20,872 nucleotides of DNA, taken from NCBI GenBank assembly GCA_964603985.1, contig CAZRXG010000058.1, positions 1 through 20,872 of the forward strand. Reading direction: 5' to 3'. Below, piece by piece: positions 16,001-20,872 of the stretch. Position 1 is the first letter of the stretch; the number at the start of each line of letters is the position of its first letter. The DNA is from CAZRXG01 sp964603985 (GTDB taxonomy: Bacteria; Chloroflexota; Anaerolineae; Aggregatilineales; UBA3940). Both the position numbers and the translations under genes were made by a program. The notes beneath the pieces were generated by a model that saw only the letters and a program-made list of their open reading frames with translations, searched no databases and was not told the DNA's origin.

Positions 16001-16208
16001 GGTGCTGCAATCTGGCGACGACCTCCACCTCGCGGGTGAAGCGCTTCAGAAAGGTCTGATCCTGCAGGAAGTGGGAGGGCAGCACTTTGACGGCCACCTT
16101 GCGCCCGACGGAGGGCTGCTCGGCAAGGTAGACGATTGCCATGCCGCCGCGCCCGATCTCGTTGAGGATGCGGTACGGGCCAAGTTCACGTCCGGTGAGG
16201 TCGAGCAT
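13044..16208 (-). CDS. Membrane Ser/Thr protein kinase with external WD40 propeller, lectin-like and regulatory-like domains
   Basis: This 1054-residue PknB-type kinase has a cytoplasmic catalytic domain at 1-270: glycine loop GRGGMAIVY at 19-27, Lys41 in VAVK, HRDFKPSN at 134-141, DFG at 154-156, and APE at 180-182. All catalytic residues are intact. A Pro/Ala linker leads to one membrane helix (LWLAGGGAVLALIGCVAIAA, about 330-350). Outside, seven WD40 blades (ISPDG or WSPDG with LWD/VWD ends) make a complete propeller, up to ~745. A concanavalin/LamG-like jelly roll follows (YYINGQYELKRT, FGMQPDKPYFNVLVNG), then a Cys-containing carboxypeptidase-regulatory-like domain ending in PSDPRKR. The ATG at 16208 follows GGGAGG. 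The external domains probably sense a ligand and control the kinase; the ligand is unknown. It is first in a four-gene minus-strand run. Confidence 0.96.
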   Translation of the reverse strand: MLDLTGRELGPYRILNEIGRGGMAIVYLAEQPSVGRKVAVKVLPSHFLQDQTFLKRFTREVEVVARLQHPHILPIYDFGEQDGMPYIVMAYLTGSTLADRIRESGAGLPPDEAARLLDQVAGALDFAHQKDIIHRDFKPSNVLLDEDGNAYLADFGIARVAEETAQLTGSGVIGTPAYMAPEMSKAGGVTPLIDIYALGVTLYQMLTGRLPYEADTPMGVLMAHMAEPVPNALDLRPDLPPGAQTVIERAMSKEPDQRYPDARTMAAALRAALAGEPVAEIEPATLPEPYTIGLEEAEMPPPPAQTAVAPPTPRRAKPERAGPRPWLWLAGGGAVLALIGCVAIAAMLATGALGNGIGILRPGGTTRTPISPQAAEADEMEAPTEEVEAVEASAPTPTVVARPEATSALTIEHTDALHAVAISPDGKMIAAGGRDKIVSLWNAETGELIRTLEGENKTVLDLAFSPDGFFLVVALDEPRVFIWDVGTGQLAKQTIKGIDGTHTGNVYGVDWSPDGSKLVTVSGDKRVILWDAGTGVPIETLSGHESPIYGVDWSPDGSKIATSSNDGVVIVWDAKTGEALHTLAAHDEYLHGVAWSPDGSTLATAGGDHNVLLWDSAGMEAGSPRVLLADHEESFESVAWSPNGRLLACGEYSSHNVILLDVETGEVLQVLEGHHSSVYGVDWSPDGSKLVSAGGKTVAVWAVSPPQAPGIEEGTEAAEAPEMPAPGAAGPEVIYEDDFEAVGDLPNDATNYYINGQYELKRTVWSGIGYEVYGALLPGVTADAFVAEFDAQLVSNAEFAAVGFTFGMQPDKPYFNVLVNGEGELLVQRWVALGETGGDAANLIDWEAKPAINKGYAPNRLKLVVDGEQAVIYANDELVGSVELAGYAGGQFGPSAMAYATPELDNYGEVEITARIDNLVITTYVPESGAGGQGPTGTVSGRMCYPGSYIPSMTIFAENVETGEIYQMSHADLTQYTFEGLPPGTYYFYAFKDGDDHPGAYTPFAPCGTGETSDCPDDHSLIPVTVEPGGIVTGIDICDWYIPPDEAPSDPRKR

Positions 16209-16275
16209 AGGGGATGCCTCCCTGTGTCACTAGAATGAAAGCCATGAGCAGCGCCCTATGCGGCTGCCTGTGCCC

Positions 16276-16281
16276 AGTATA
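16276..16281 (-). promoter_or_regulatory. -10 box of the kinase gene
   Basis: The minus strand reads TATACT in ATGCTATACTGGGCAC, 68 bases before the start codon. No good -35 hexamer is present. It points away from the ccmC promoter in the same divergent gap. Confidence 0.5.
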
Positions 16282-16375
16282 GCATGATTTGCAGACAGGA
16301 TGCGCCGGAGGTGCTCGATGCCTGCCCGGAATCACGGGGGTCACGGTGCAGGTTCTTCCGCCGGCGGAGGTCGGC

Positions 16376-16404
16376 TTGAAGAACGTCGCCTGACCCACTA
16401 CAAT
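16376..16404 (+). promoter_or_regulatory. Promoter of ccmC-ccmD
   Basis: TTGAAG (16376-16381), a 17-base spacer and TACAAT (16399-16404) are followed by the ATG 38 bases later with a GGGAGG site between. A second TACAAT at 16407 is a possible alternative. A GC-rich inverted repeat TTCCGCCGGCGGAGG lies just upstream at about 16355. Confidence 0.6.
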
Positions 16405-16441
16405 CCTACAATCTGGGGCACACCCACCGCGAGGGAGGATC

Positions 16442-17173
16442 ATGCCGCCAAGTGAAAAGACGGCCGGGCCGCCCGGCCTCACCATCCTGACCATCCTGAC
16501 CGCGCTGGCGCTGCTGGCGGCGACGGTCATGGCCTTCGTCTACGCGCCCACCGAACTGACGATGGGGGCGGTGCAGCGCATCTTCTACTTTCACGTCGGC
16601 GCGGCCTGGGCGGGGGCGCTGGCCTTCCTGGTGACGGTCGTGGCGGGTGCTGCCTACCTGGCGACGGGGAGACACGCCTGGGACCGCGTGGGGCACAGCG
16701 CGGTCGAGGTGGGGCTGGCGCTGATCTCGATGACGCTGCTCAGTGGGCCGGTGTGGGCGCAGTTTGCGTGGGGCAAGCCGTGGACGTGGGACCCCAAACT
16801 GACCTCCAGCGCGGTGATGTGGCTGTCCTACGCTGCCTACCTGATGCTGCGCCAGGGCGTCGAAGACCCGGACCGCCGCGCGCGCTTCGGGGCGGTGTAC
16901 GGCATCGTGGCCTTCGCCAGCGTGGTCATGACCTTCCTTGGCGTGCGCTTCATCGAGGCGACCATCCACCCGGCGGTGATCGGCCCCAGCGCCAGCACCG
17001 GACGGGGCAGCTTCGGGCTGCCGCCCCGGATGCGGCACGCGCTGATGGTCAGCCTGCTGGCGTTCACATTGCTGTTCTTCACGCTGCTGTGGCACCGTGT
17101 GCGCCTGGAGCGGCTGGCCGAGCGCGTCCGGCGGGCCAGGGCGCGGCTGCTGAGCGATCAGGAGGCGTTGTGA
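16442..17173 (+). CDS. ccmC: Haem-exporter / cytochrome c biogenesis protein CcmC
   Basis: CcmC presents haem at the outer face of the membrane for attachment to the chaperone CcmE in system I cytochrome c maturation. The protein has 243 residues with six hydrophobic helices. The tryptophan-rich motif is WAQFAWGKPWTWDPKLTS at about 105-122. The two expected haem-ligand histidines are His51 (RIFYFHVGAAW) and His176 (EATIHPAV). The length is normal for the family, and the C-terminal tail is Arg-rich and cytoplasmic. GGGAGGATC precedes the ATG. The next gene starts inside its stop codon (TGATG), so the two are translationally coupled. No ccmA, B, E, F, G or H gene is in the window. Confidence 0.95.
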   Translation: MPPSEKTAGPPGLTILTILTALALLAATVMAFVYAPTELTMGAVQRIFYFHVGAAWAGALAFLVTVVAGAAYLATGRHAWDRVGHSAVEVGLALISMTLLSGPVWAQFAWGKPWTWDPKLTSSAVMWLSYAAYLMLRQGVEDPDRRARFGAVYGIVAFASVVMTFLGVRFIEATIHPAVIGPSASTGRGSFGLPPRMRHALMVSLLAFTLLFFTLLWHRVRLERLAERVRRARARLLSDQEAL

Positions 17174-17349
17174 TGCCCGTCTGGCTGCTGCAATCCGCCC
17201 CCCCCGACACGGTCGGTTACCTGGCGCTGGGCTACGCCATCATCGGTGGCGTGGGGGTGATCTACGTCGTCAGCCTGTTGGTGCGCCAGCGCGGCCTGTG
17301 GCGCGACCTGGAGGTGATCGAGCGGCTGCGCGCCGAGGACGAGGAATAA
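17173..17349 (+). CDS. ccmD: CcmD-like small membrane protein
   Basis: This 58-residue protein starts at the ATG that overlaps the ccmC stop (TGATG), with GGAGG eight bases before it. It has one membrane helix (YLALGYAIIGGVGVIYVVSLLV) followed by a charged tail, RQRGLWRDLEVIERLRAEDEE. Size, topology and position right after ccmC fit CcmD, which keeps CcmC and CcmE in the ABC complex that releases holo-CcmE. CcmD proteins are poorly conserved in sequence, so the call rests mainly on context. Confidence 0.8.
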   Translation: MPVWLLQSAPPDTVGYLALGYAIIGGVGVIYVVSLLVRQRGLWRDLEVIERLRAEDEE

Positions 17350-17382
17350 CCCGGCTCTGCCGCCGCTACTCCGCCGGGCCGC

Positions 17383-18225
17383 TTACCCCTTCTGCATCGT
17401 GAACCAGTCGTCGAGCGTGATGGTCGGCGCGCCGAGCAGGTCATTCGCCTCGGTCGGGTCGCCCATCTCGCCGACCTTAACGAAGTAGTCGATCAGGCGG
17501 CAGGCAGCCGTGAGCCGCTTCCGGCCCGATAGGGCGGCAAACACTTTGGCGACCCACACCGGTATTCGGATCACCTGGGCCTCCGGGTGGCAGGCAGCGA
17601 CGAAGCGTTCTGTCGCCGCCTGCAGCTCGGTGGCCTCCGGGCCGTGCACGTACAGCCGCCTGCCAAGCGTCTCGGCCTTGCCGTAGGCCGCGGCCACCAT
17701 GCGCCCGAAATCGGCGGCGGCGAAGAAGTGCAGGGGGATGGGCCGCCGACTCATGAGCACCACCGCCCGGTCGCCGTGCACCATGTTCTTCAGCACCTCC
17801 ATCACCCAGGTCGGGCAGAAAATGGTGTGCGGCACGCCGCTGCTGCGGAGCACCTGCTCGGCGCGCATCTTCACGTCGACCAGCTCAAACCACCGGTTTT
17901 GTTCGGCAACCGTGCAGGCCGACACGTAGGTGATGCGCTCCAGGGGATGCTTCGCCGCCAGCGCGGTGACGTGCCGGACGGCGGCCAGCTCGACCTCGGT
18001 CTCCAGGCTGACGTGCGCCGCCGCGCAGCCGTCCAGTGCCGCTGCCAGGTCGTCCGCAGCGGCGGCATTTCCCTCGACGATCTCGAATCCCTCGCCGAGC
18101 ACCTGACGCGCCCGGTCGGCGCTGCGCGTCATGACGCGCACGTTGTAGCCGCCGTCCTTGAGACTGCGCGCCACCGGCTGCCCTAACAGACCGGTCGCGC
18201 CCAGCACCAGGATCGTGTGTGGCAT
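17383..18225 (-). CDS. Atypical SDR / NmrA-like NAD(P)-binding protein
   Basis: This 280-residue protein has an N-terminal Rossmann motif GATGLLGQ at 9-16, as in NAD(P)H-binding atypical SDRs (complex I NDUFA9-like, NmrA-like). VRVMTRSADRARQVL then gives an Arg that may select NADP. YVSACTVAEQNRWFELVDVKMRAEQVLRSSGV is the active-site-like region; the usual YxxxK is not seen, but K119 follows the region at a similar distance. HTIFCPTWVMEVL and PIPLHFFAAADFGRMV are typical of the family. The function may be redox sensing, quinone/flavin-linked reduction or a structural role. The ATG follows GAGGATC. It is convergent to ccmD (33-base gap) and downstream of the STAS-like triplet, with its own TATAAT. 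Confidence 0.92.
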   Translation of the reverse strand: MPHTILVLGATGLLGQPVARSLKDGGYNVRVMTRSADRARQVLGEGFEIVEGNAAAADDLAAALDGCAAAHVSLETEVELAAVRHVTALAAKHPLERITYVSACTVAEQNRWFELVDVKMRAEQVLRSSGVPHTIFCPTWVMEVLKNMVHGDRAVVLMSRRPIPLHFFAAADFGRMVAAAYGKAETLGRRLYVHGPEATELQAATERFVAACHPEAQVIRIPVWVAKVFAALSGRKRLTAACRLIDYFVKVGEMGDPTEANDLLGAPTITLDDWFTMQKG

Positions 18226-18285
18226 GGTTTGATCCTCTTTCTGTTGTGAGTCTGGAATCCAGGGGCGAGGCAGCGCCCCGGCGCG

Positions 18286-18291
18286 ATTATA
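18286..18291 (-). promoter_or_regulatory. -10 box of the SDR gene
   Basis: The minus strand reads TATAAT in GGTATAATCGCG, 60 bases before the start. It lies at the boundary of the STAS-like repeat units, whose own upstream -10 boxes have the same TATAATC form. Confidence 0.5.
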
Positions 18292-18309
18292 CCACCGGCC
18301 CGCACCGGG

Positions 18310-18702
18310 TCATTGTCCCTCGGCGGAGCGATACTCGCGGATGGCAGCGACAGCCTCATCCATCGTATCGACAATCTCCAGGCGTATGTACAATTTGGAG
18401 AAGATACGGGCAAATGTATTGGCCAGTCCCTTGCCCCCCACCATAACGGAAATGTGAGGCTCATCTTGTTGTTGCCGAAGCGCGCGCTCTGCCAGTTTGG
18501 GGAACTGTGACATGAGGCGAGGCGGTGGCCCTTTACGATTCCGGGTGAAGTCCAGGATCTGGTCGACCGGGTGATCGACTTCCCCCTCCATCTGCTCGGT
18601 GACATCAAGTGCAGCGACAACGTCCTCCCATTCATAGCTCTCAGCGTGGCGCCACACCATGATCCTTTTTTCGTCGTCGAACCACTCAACTTCGATGCCC
18701 AT
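18310..18702 (-). CDS. STAS/SpoIIAA-like protein, copy A
   Basis: The protein has 130 residues. The start MGIEVEWFDDEKR is chosen because it matches the other two copies and follows GAGGGGG; an in-frame ATG further upstream lies in non-coding repeat DNA. Alternating strands and helices (IMVWRHAESYEWEDVVAALD, ILDFTRNRKGPPPRLM, HISVMVGGKGLANTF, IRLEIVDTMDEAVAAI) give a beta-alpha-beta order like STAS/SpoIIAA-like proteins. This fold assignment is inferred. It is the most diverged copy: two extra residues in RQQQDEPHISV, and VDQILDF where the others have ISLITDY. No Ser-phosphorylation motif is evident. It is the last copy before the SDR gene. A role as a regulator or stress-related partner protein is possible but not shown. 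Confidence 0.85.
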   Translation of the reverse strand: MGIEVEWFDDEKRIMVWRHAESYEWEDVVAALDVTEQMEGEVDHPVDQILDFTRNRKGPPPRLMSQFPKLAERALRQQQDEPHISVMVGGKGLANTFARIFSKLYIRLEIVDTMDEAVAAIREYRSAEGQ

Positions 18703-18784
18703 TTTTCCCCCTCGACCGGTGATAATAGTGTGAATTCTGTTTCCGGCGGGTCCCCCCCGCGATTGGGCAACCAGCACCACCCCG

Positions 18785-18790
18785 ATTATA
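18785..18790 (-). promoter_or_regulatory. -10 box upstream of STAS-like copy A
   Basis: The minus strand reads TATAAT in CAACTATAATCGGGG, 82 bases before the start. A second candidate, TATTAT, lies much nearer the gene, in the place where copies B and C have TATCAT. Confidence 0.45.
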
Positions 18791-18879
18791 GTTGACCTTC
18801 GGGGAAACGTGTTCAGTACTGTGAGCCGCTGCCGCCGCGCATTCTACGCGCGATCACCCGCCGGTCGGCGCGCGCCGTG

Positions 18880-19266
18880 TCATTGTCCTTCGGCGGAGCG
18901 ATGCTCGCGGATGATGGCGAGAGCCTCATCCATCGTATCGGCCACCTCCAGGCGTATGTACAACTTGGAAAAGATACGGTTAAATGTGCTGGTCAGTCCC
19001 CTGGCACCCACCGCAACGACAACTTGAGGCAAATCTCGCCGAAACGCGCGCTCTACCAGTTTGGGGAACTGTGACAGGAGGTGAGGCGGCGGCCCTTTAC
19101 GATTCAGGGTGTAGTCCGTGATCAGGGAGATTATGTGATCGACTTCATCCACCATCTGCTCGGCGACATCAAGTGCAGCAGCAAGGTCGTCCCATTCGTA
19201 GCGTTCAAGGAAACGCCATATCATGATCGTTTTTTCGTCGTCGAGCCACTCAACTTCGATGCCCAT
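18880..19266 (-). CDS. STAS/SpoIIAA-like protein, copy B
   Basis: The 128-residue paralogue is nearly identical in layout to copy C. It begins MGIEVEWLDDEKTIMIWRF and has helix EWDDLAAALDVAEQMVDEVD, strand ISLITDYTLN, RKGPPPHLLSQFPKLVERAF, strand LPQVVVAVGARGLTS, and the end IRLEVADTMDEALAIIREH. The 5' part (WRFLERYEWDDL) differs strongly from A and C, while the central and 3' parts match C. GAGGGGGG stands before the ATG. Upstream there are two -10 candidates. There is no signal peptide or membrane helix, so a cytoplasmic location is predicted. Its function is not known. Confidence 0.88.
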   Translation of the reverse strand: MGIEVEWLDDEKTIMIWRFLERYEWDDLAAALDVAEQMVDEVDHIISLITDYTLNRKGPPPHLLSQFPKLVERAFRRDLPQVVVAVGARGLTSTFNRIFSKLYIRLEVADTMDEALAIIREHRSAEGQ

Positions 19267-19347
19267 TTTCCCCCCCTCGACCGATGATAGCGTGAATTCC
19301 GTTTCCGGCGGGTCACCCCCCGCAGTTGGGGGATCAGCATCACCCTG

Positions 19348-19353
19348 ATTATA
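19348..19353 (-). promoter_or_regulatory. -10 box upstream of STAS-like copy B
   Basis: The minus strand reads TATAAT in GACTATAATCAGGG, 81 bases before the start. A nearer alternative, GCTATCATCGG (TATCAT at 19284-19289), has the same -10 as the strong promoter of the GyrI-like gene. Confidence 0.45.
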
Positions 19354-19442
19354 GTCAGCCTTCGGGGAAACGTGTTCAGTACTGTGAGCCGCTGCCGCCG
19401 CGCATTCTACGCGCGATCACCCGCCGGTCGGCCCGCACCGGG

Positions 19443-19829
19443 TCATTGTCCCTCGGCGGAGCGATACTCGCGGATGATGGCGAGAGCCTCATCCATCGTC
19501 TCGGCCACCTCCAGGCGTATGTACAACTTGGAAAAGATACGGCTAAGTGTGCTGGTCAGTCCCCTGGCACCCACCGTAACGACAACTTGAGGCAACTCTC
19601 GCCGAAACACGCGCTCTACCAGTTTGGGGTACTGTGACATGAGGTGAGGCGGCGGCCCTTTACGATTCTGGGTGTAGTCCGTGATCAGGGAGATTACGTG
19701 ATCGACTTCATCCGCCATCTGCTCGGTGACATCAAGTGCAGCGACAATGTCCTCCCATTCATAGCTCTCAGCGTGGCGCCACACTACGGTCCTTTTTTCG
19801 TCGTCGAGCCACTCAACCTCGATGCCCAT
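19443..19829 (-). CDS. STAS/SpoIIAA-like protein, copy C (mosaic of A and B)
   Basis: The 128-residue paralogue is first in the array in reading direction. Its N-terminal third, with WRHAESYEWEDIVAALDVTEQ, is like copy A. Its centre, ISLITDYTQNRKGPPPHL and VFRRELPQVVVTVGARGLTST, is like copy B. The last bases and the 3' flank are again A-like (48 identical bases). This A-B-A pattern points to gene conversion between the units. The ATG follows GAGGGGGG. It is divergent from the HypA-like gene. The predicted fold is the same alternating beta-alpha as in the other copies; no catalytic motif is seen. Confidence 0.88.
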   Translation of the reverse strand: MGIEVEWLDDEKRTVVWRHAESYEWEDIVAALDVTEQMADEVDHVISLITDYTQNRKGPPPHLMSQYPKLVERVFRRELPQVVVTVGARGLTSTLSRIFSKLYIRLEVAETMDEALAIIREYRSAEGQ

Positions 19830-19914
19830 TTTCCCCCCTCGACCGATGATAGCGTGAATTCCGTTTCCGGCGGGTCACCCCCCCCCGCGTAGTTGGGCAA
19901 CCAGTATCACCCTG

Positions 19915-19920
19915 ATTATA
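19915..19920 (-). promoter_or_regulatory. -10 box upstream of STAS-like copy C
   Basis: The minus strand reads TATAAT in CAACTATAATCAGGG, 86 bases before the start. TATCAT at 19846-19851 is the nearer alternative. The 19830-20076 gap otherwise holds the repeat edge and the promoter of the HypA-like gene. Confidence 0.45.
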
Positions 19921-20000
19921 GTTGACCTTCAGGGAAGAGCAATGTGGTAACGAAAAGCGACAGGGTTCATTACCCACCGGCGGAGGCCACCGACGGCGGT

Positions 20001-20029
20001 TTGGAGCTGGCCGGGAATATGGATAGAAT
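20001..20029 (+). promoter_or_regulatory. Candidate promoter of the HypA-like gene
   Basis: TTGGAG (20001-20006), a 17-base spacer and TAGAAT (20024-20029) would give a leader of about 40 bases with GAGGT as ribosome-binding site. A perfect TATAAT at 20057-20062 with TTGGCA at 20036-20041 (15-base spacer) also exists. It would start the RNA inside the ribosome-binding site. Confidence 0.4.
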
Positions 20030-20076
20030 CCCTAATTGGCAGGATCTCGCCGACATTATAATATTGAGGTAGATAC

Positions 20077-20481
20077 ATGCTTCGTCCGGGCCAAGGAACA
20101 ACCGCGTCAATGACTGAGCAGCAGCTAGAACGCATGAAGGCAATCATCGCGCAGGCCGTCGCCGAGGCGCACCATAATCATCACCATGCCCGCTTATCAG
20201 GCGTGCGGCTGACAGTTTACGGGGATATCGACGGTGGGGAGGTGGAGCAGCTTTTCAACCAGGCCAGCCGGGGCACGGAGGCCGAGGGCGCGGCGGTCAC
20301 CGTCGAGCACGCCGGGTCGCGCTACATCTGCTGGAACTGCTGCGGGCTGCGCTTCGAGAGCGAGGATGGGGTGTGCCCCAACTGCGGTGAGATGGCGCTC
20401 GAAGTGCCGGAGGAGATCAGCTTCGCGCTGCGCGAGGTGACGGTCAGCGAGGAGGAGCCGCCGCACACGACGCTGCTGTAG
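20077..20481 (+). CDS. HypA-like zinc-ribbon protein with histidine cluster
   Basis: The protein has 134 residues; GAGGT before ATG 20077 supports this start, with an internal ATG at codon 12 as alternative. The order matches HypA: helix LERMKAIIAQAVAEA, strand GVRLTVYGDIDGG, helix VEQLFNQASRGTEAEGAAVTVE, a zinc ribbon with Cys85/Cys88 (CWNC) and Cys100/Cys103 (CPNC), and a last strand FALREVTV. HypA delivers nickel to [NiFe] hydrogenase or urease. The conserved N-terminal MHE that binds nickel is missing, and a HHNHHH cluster (32-37) stands at the end of the first helix instead. A metal-handling role is therefore plausible but differs from classic HypA. No hydrogenase, urease or other hyp gene is in the window. 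A T-rich terminator follows. Confidence 0.85.
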   Translation: MLRPGQGTTASMTEQQLERMKAIIAQAVAEAHHNHHHARLSGVRLTVYGDIDGGEVEQLFNQASRGTEAEGAAVTVEHAGSRYICWNCCGLRFESEDGVCPNCGEMALEVPEEISFALREVTVSEEEPPHTTLL

Positions 20482-20513
20482 GGGATGGGCGTATCGACAT
20501 CGAGGGGCAGGCG

Positions 20514-20534
20514 AGGGCGTCTGGCCCTTTTTTT
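20514..20534 (+). terminator. Rho-independent terminator after the HypA-like gene
   Basis: AGGGC (20514-20518) and GCCCT (20524-20528) form a five-pair stem with a five-base loop, followed by a run of seven T. The T run overlaps the stop codon of the convergent NACHT-type gene. Confidence 0.75.
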
Positions 20535-20872
20535 ACGTCTCCGGCTCCAACGCGGCGAAGTGCTCCATCAGCAGGCGGTGGACGAAGATGTAGCCCCCGC
20601 CGACCCTGCGCAGGAAGACCCGCTCGACGGCGTAACCGAGGAAGCGGGCGTAGTTGGGAGGCATGCGCCCGGCCAGGGTGAGGATGAGGCGCAGAATGAA
20701 GTGCTGGGTGACGGCACGGCCACCGGAAAACAGCCCGACAACCAGCCCGACAGCCAGCCAGAAAGCCAGCCTGAAAAACAGCCCGCTAAACAGCCCGCTA
20801 AACAGCCCGAGCAGGATGGCATTCCTGGCCGAGCGCTTAATGCCCTGGTTGGGAACCGCGCCTATCTCAAGC
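20533..20872 (-). CDS. C-terminal part of a NACHT-type STAND NTPase (5' end outside window)
   Basis: The open minus-strand frame enters from the window edge and stops at TAA (20535-20533), giving 113 residues. The order LEIGAVPNQGIKRSARNAI, a Gly/Leu hydrophobic run (LLGLFSGLFSGLFF and on to GLVVGLFSGG), TQHFILRLILTLAG, PPNYARFLGYAVERVFLRRVGGGYIFVHRLLMEHFA is the recurrent C-terminal end of NACHT-domain NTPases in Chloroflexota and cyanobacteria. YIFVHRLLMEHF matches their winged-helix-like GYIFxHRxLLEYF motif. The NTPase core (Walker A/B) is not in the window, so the identification rests on this tail alone. Such proteins sense ligands and oligomerise; some act in phage defence. A defence role here is only inference. 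Confidence 0.8.
   Translation of the reverse strand, partial: LEIGAVPNQGIKRSARNAILLGLFSGLFSGLFFRLAFWLAVGLVVGLFSGGRAVTQHFILRLILTLAGRMPPNYARFLGYAVERVFLRRVGGGYIFVHRLLMEHFAALEPET
20779..20809. repeat. 12-bp tandem repeat coding the GLFS run
   Basis: The unit ACAGCCCGCTAA is repeated about 2.6 times and encodes GLFSGLFSGLF on the minus strand. More degenerate copies (CAGCCCGACA) continue to the left, so the whole hydrophobic segment seems to have grown by slippage. Confidence 0.75.

Larger units (their letters stand above)
18296..19936. repeat. Tandem triplication of a gene-plus-promoter unit (period ~563-570 bp)
   Basis: Three units each contain a STAS-like gene, a GC-rich 3' region and a TATAAT-bearing upstream region. 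The intergenic block 18796-18869 (74 bp) is identical to 19359-19432. The block 18296-18343 (48 bp) is identical to 19429-19476. Similarity ends at about 19936 on the right, after GTTGACCTTC, and at about 18296 on the left. Confidence 0.9.

Noticed and set aside
17350..17378. CCCGGC...GCCGGG hairpin between ccmD and the SDR gene
   Set aside because: The loop is long, there is no T tract, and GC-rich chance pairing is likely, so it was not called a terminator.
18703..18879. An N-terminally extended copy A starting at 18780
   Set aside because: The extra 26 residues are encoded by the non-coding upstream repeat and are not present in copies B and C.

Overview
This is a GC-rich window dominated by cell-envelope and signalling genes. 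It most likely comes from a Chloroflexota bacterium of the Anaerolineae type. That is an inference from the mix of families: Ser/Thr kinases fused to WD40 propellers, lipoproteins with Pro/Thr-rich linkers and choice-of-anchor-Q beta-helices, pentapeptide-repeat channel-like proteins, a NACHT-type C-terminus with a Gly-Leu hydrophobic run, and a dispersed GGGGCACGGCATGCCGTGCCCC-type palindrome. No rRNA, tRNA, CRISPR array, transposase or phage gene was seen.

Layout. 1-2401: two tandem minus-strand paralogues encode pentapeptide-repeat proteins with a two-helix channel-like C-terminus. Each has its own duplicated TATAAT promoter and leader. 2543-4018: a glutamine synthetase (GSI-alpha type glnA) on the plus strand, followed by a weak terminator. 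4053-8017: a 1271-residue lipoprotein joining a beta-helix / choice-of-anchor-Q module to a metzincin-type zinc protease module, closed by a strong terminator. 8035-10888: an apparent plus-strand operon of a small lipoprotein, a small unknown protein and an M23 (LytM) peptidase lipoprotein. The M23 start region is a tandem repeat that copies both Shine-Dalgarno and start codon. 10889-11018: a convergent junction with short repeats and a perfect 24-bp palindrome. 11019-16208: four minus-strand genes, read from the right as a large WD40 Ser/Thr kinase, a SAM methyltransferase, a UPF0173 metallo-hydrolase and a GyrI-like effector-binding protein. 16376-17349: a divergent ccmC-ccmD pair for cytochrome c haem delivery, without other ccm genes. 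17383-19936: an NAD(P)-binding SDR protein, then three tandem copies of a 128-130 residue STAS/SpoIIAA-like protein with clear signs of gene conversion. 20001-20872: a HypA-like zinc-ribbon protein with a histidine cluster, a terminator, and the C-terminal end of a NACHT-type STAND NTPase that runs off the window.

How they work together. Most proteins appear to act at or outside the membrane: lipoproteins, an extracellular protease, a wall peptidase, a membrane kinase with an external propeller, and channel-like proteins. The window reads as envelope, sensing and housekeeping functions, not as one pathway. The most striking sequence signals are repeat-driven: duplicated promoter-plus-gene units, pentapeptide DNA repeats, duplicated translation starts and the mosaic STAS-like triplet. 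No gene block looks like a complete new defence or biosynthetic system. The best candidates for new biology are the beta-helix/metzincin fusion, the filter-less channel-like pentapeptide pair and the STAS-like triplet.
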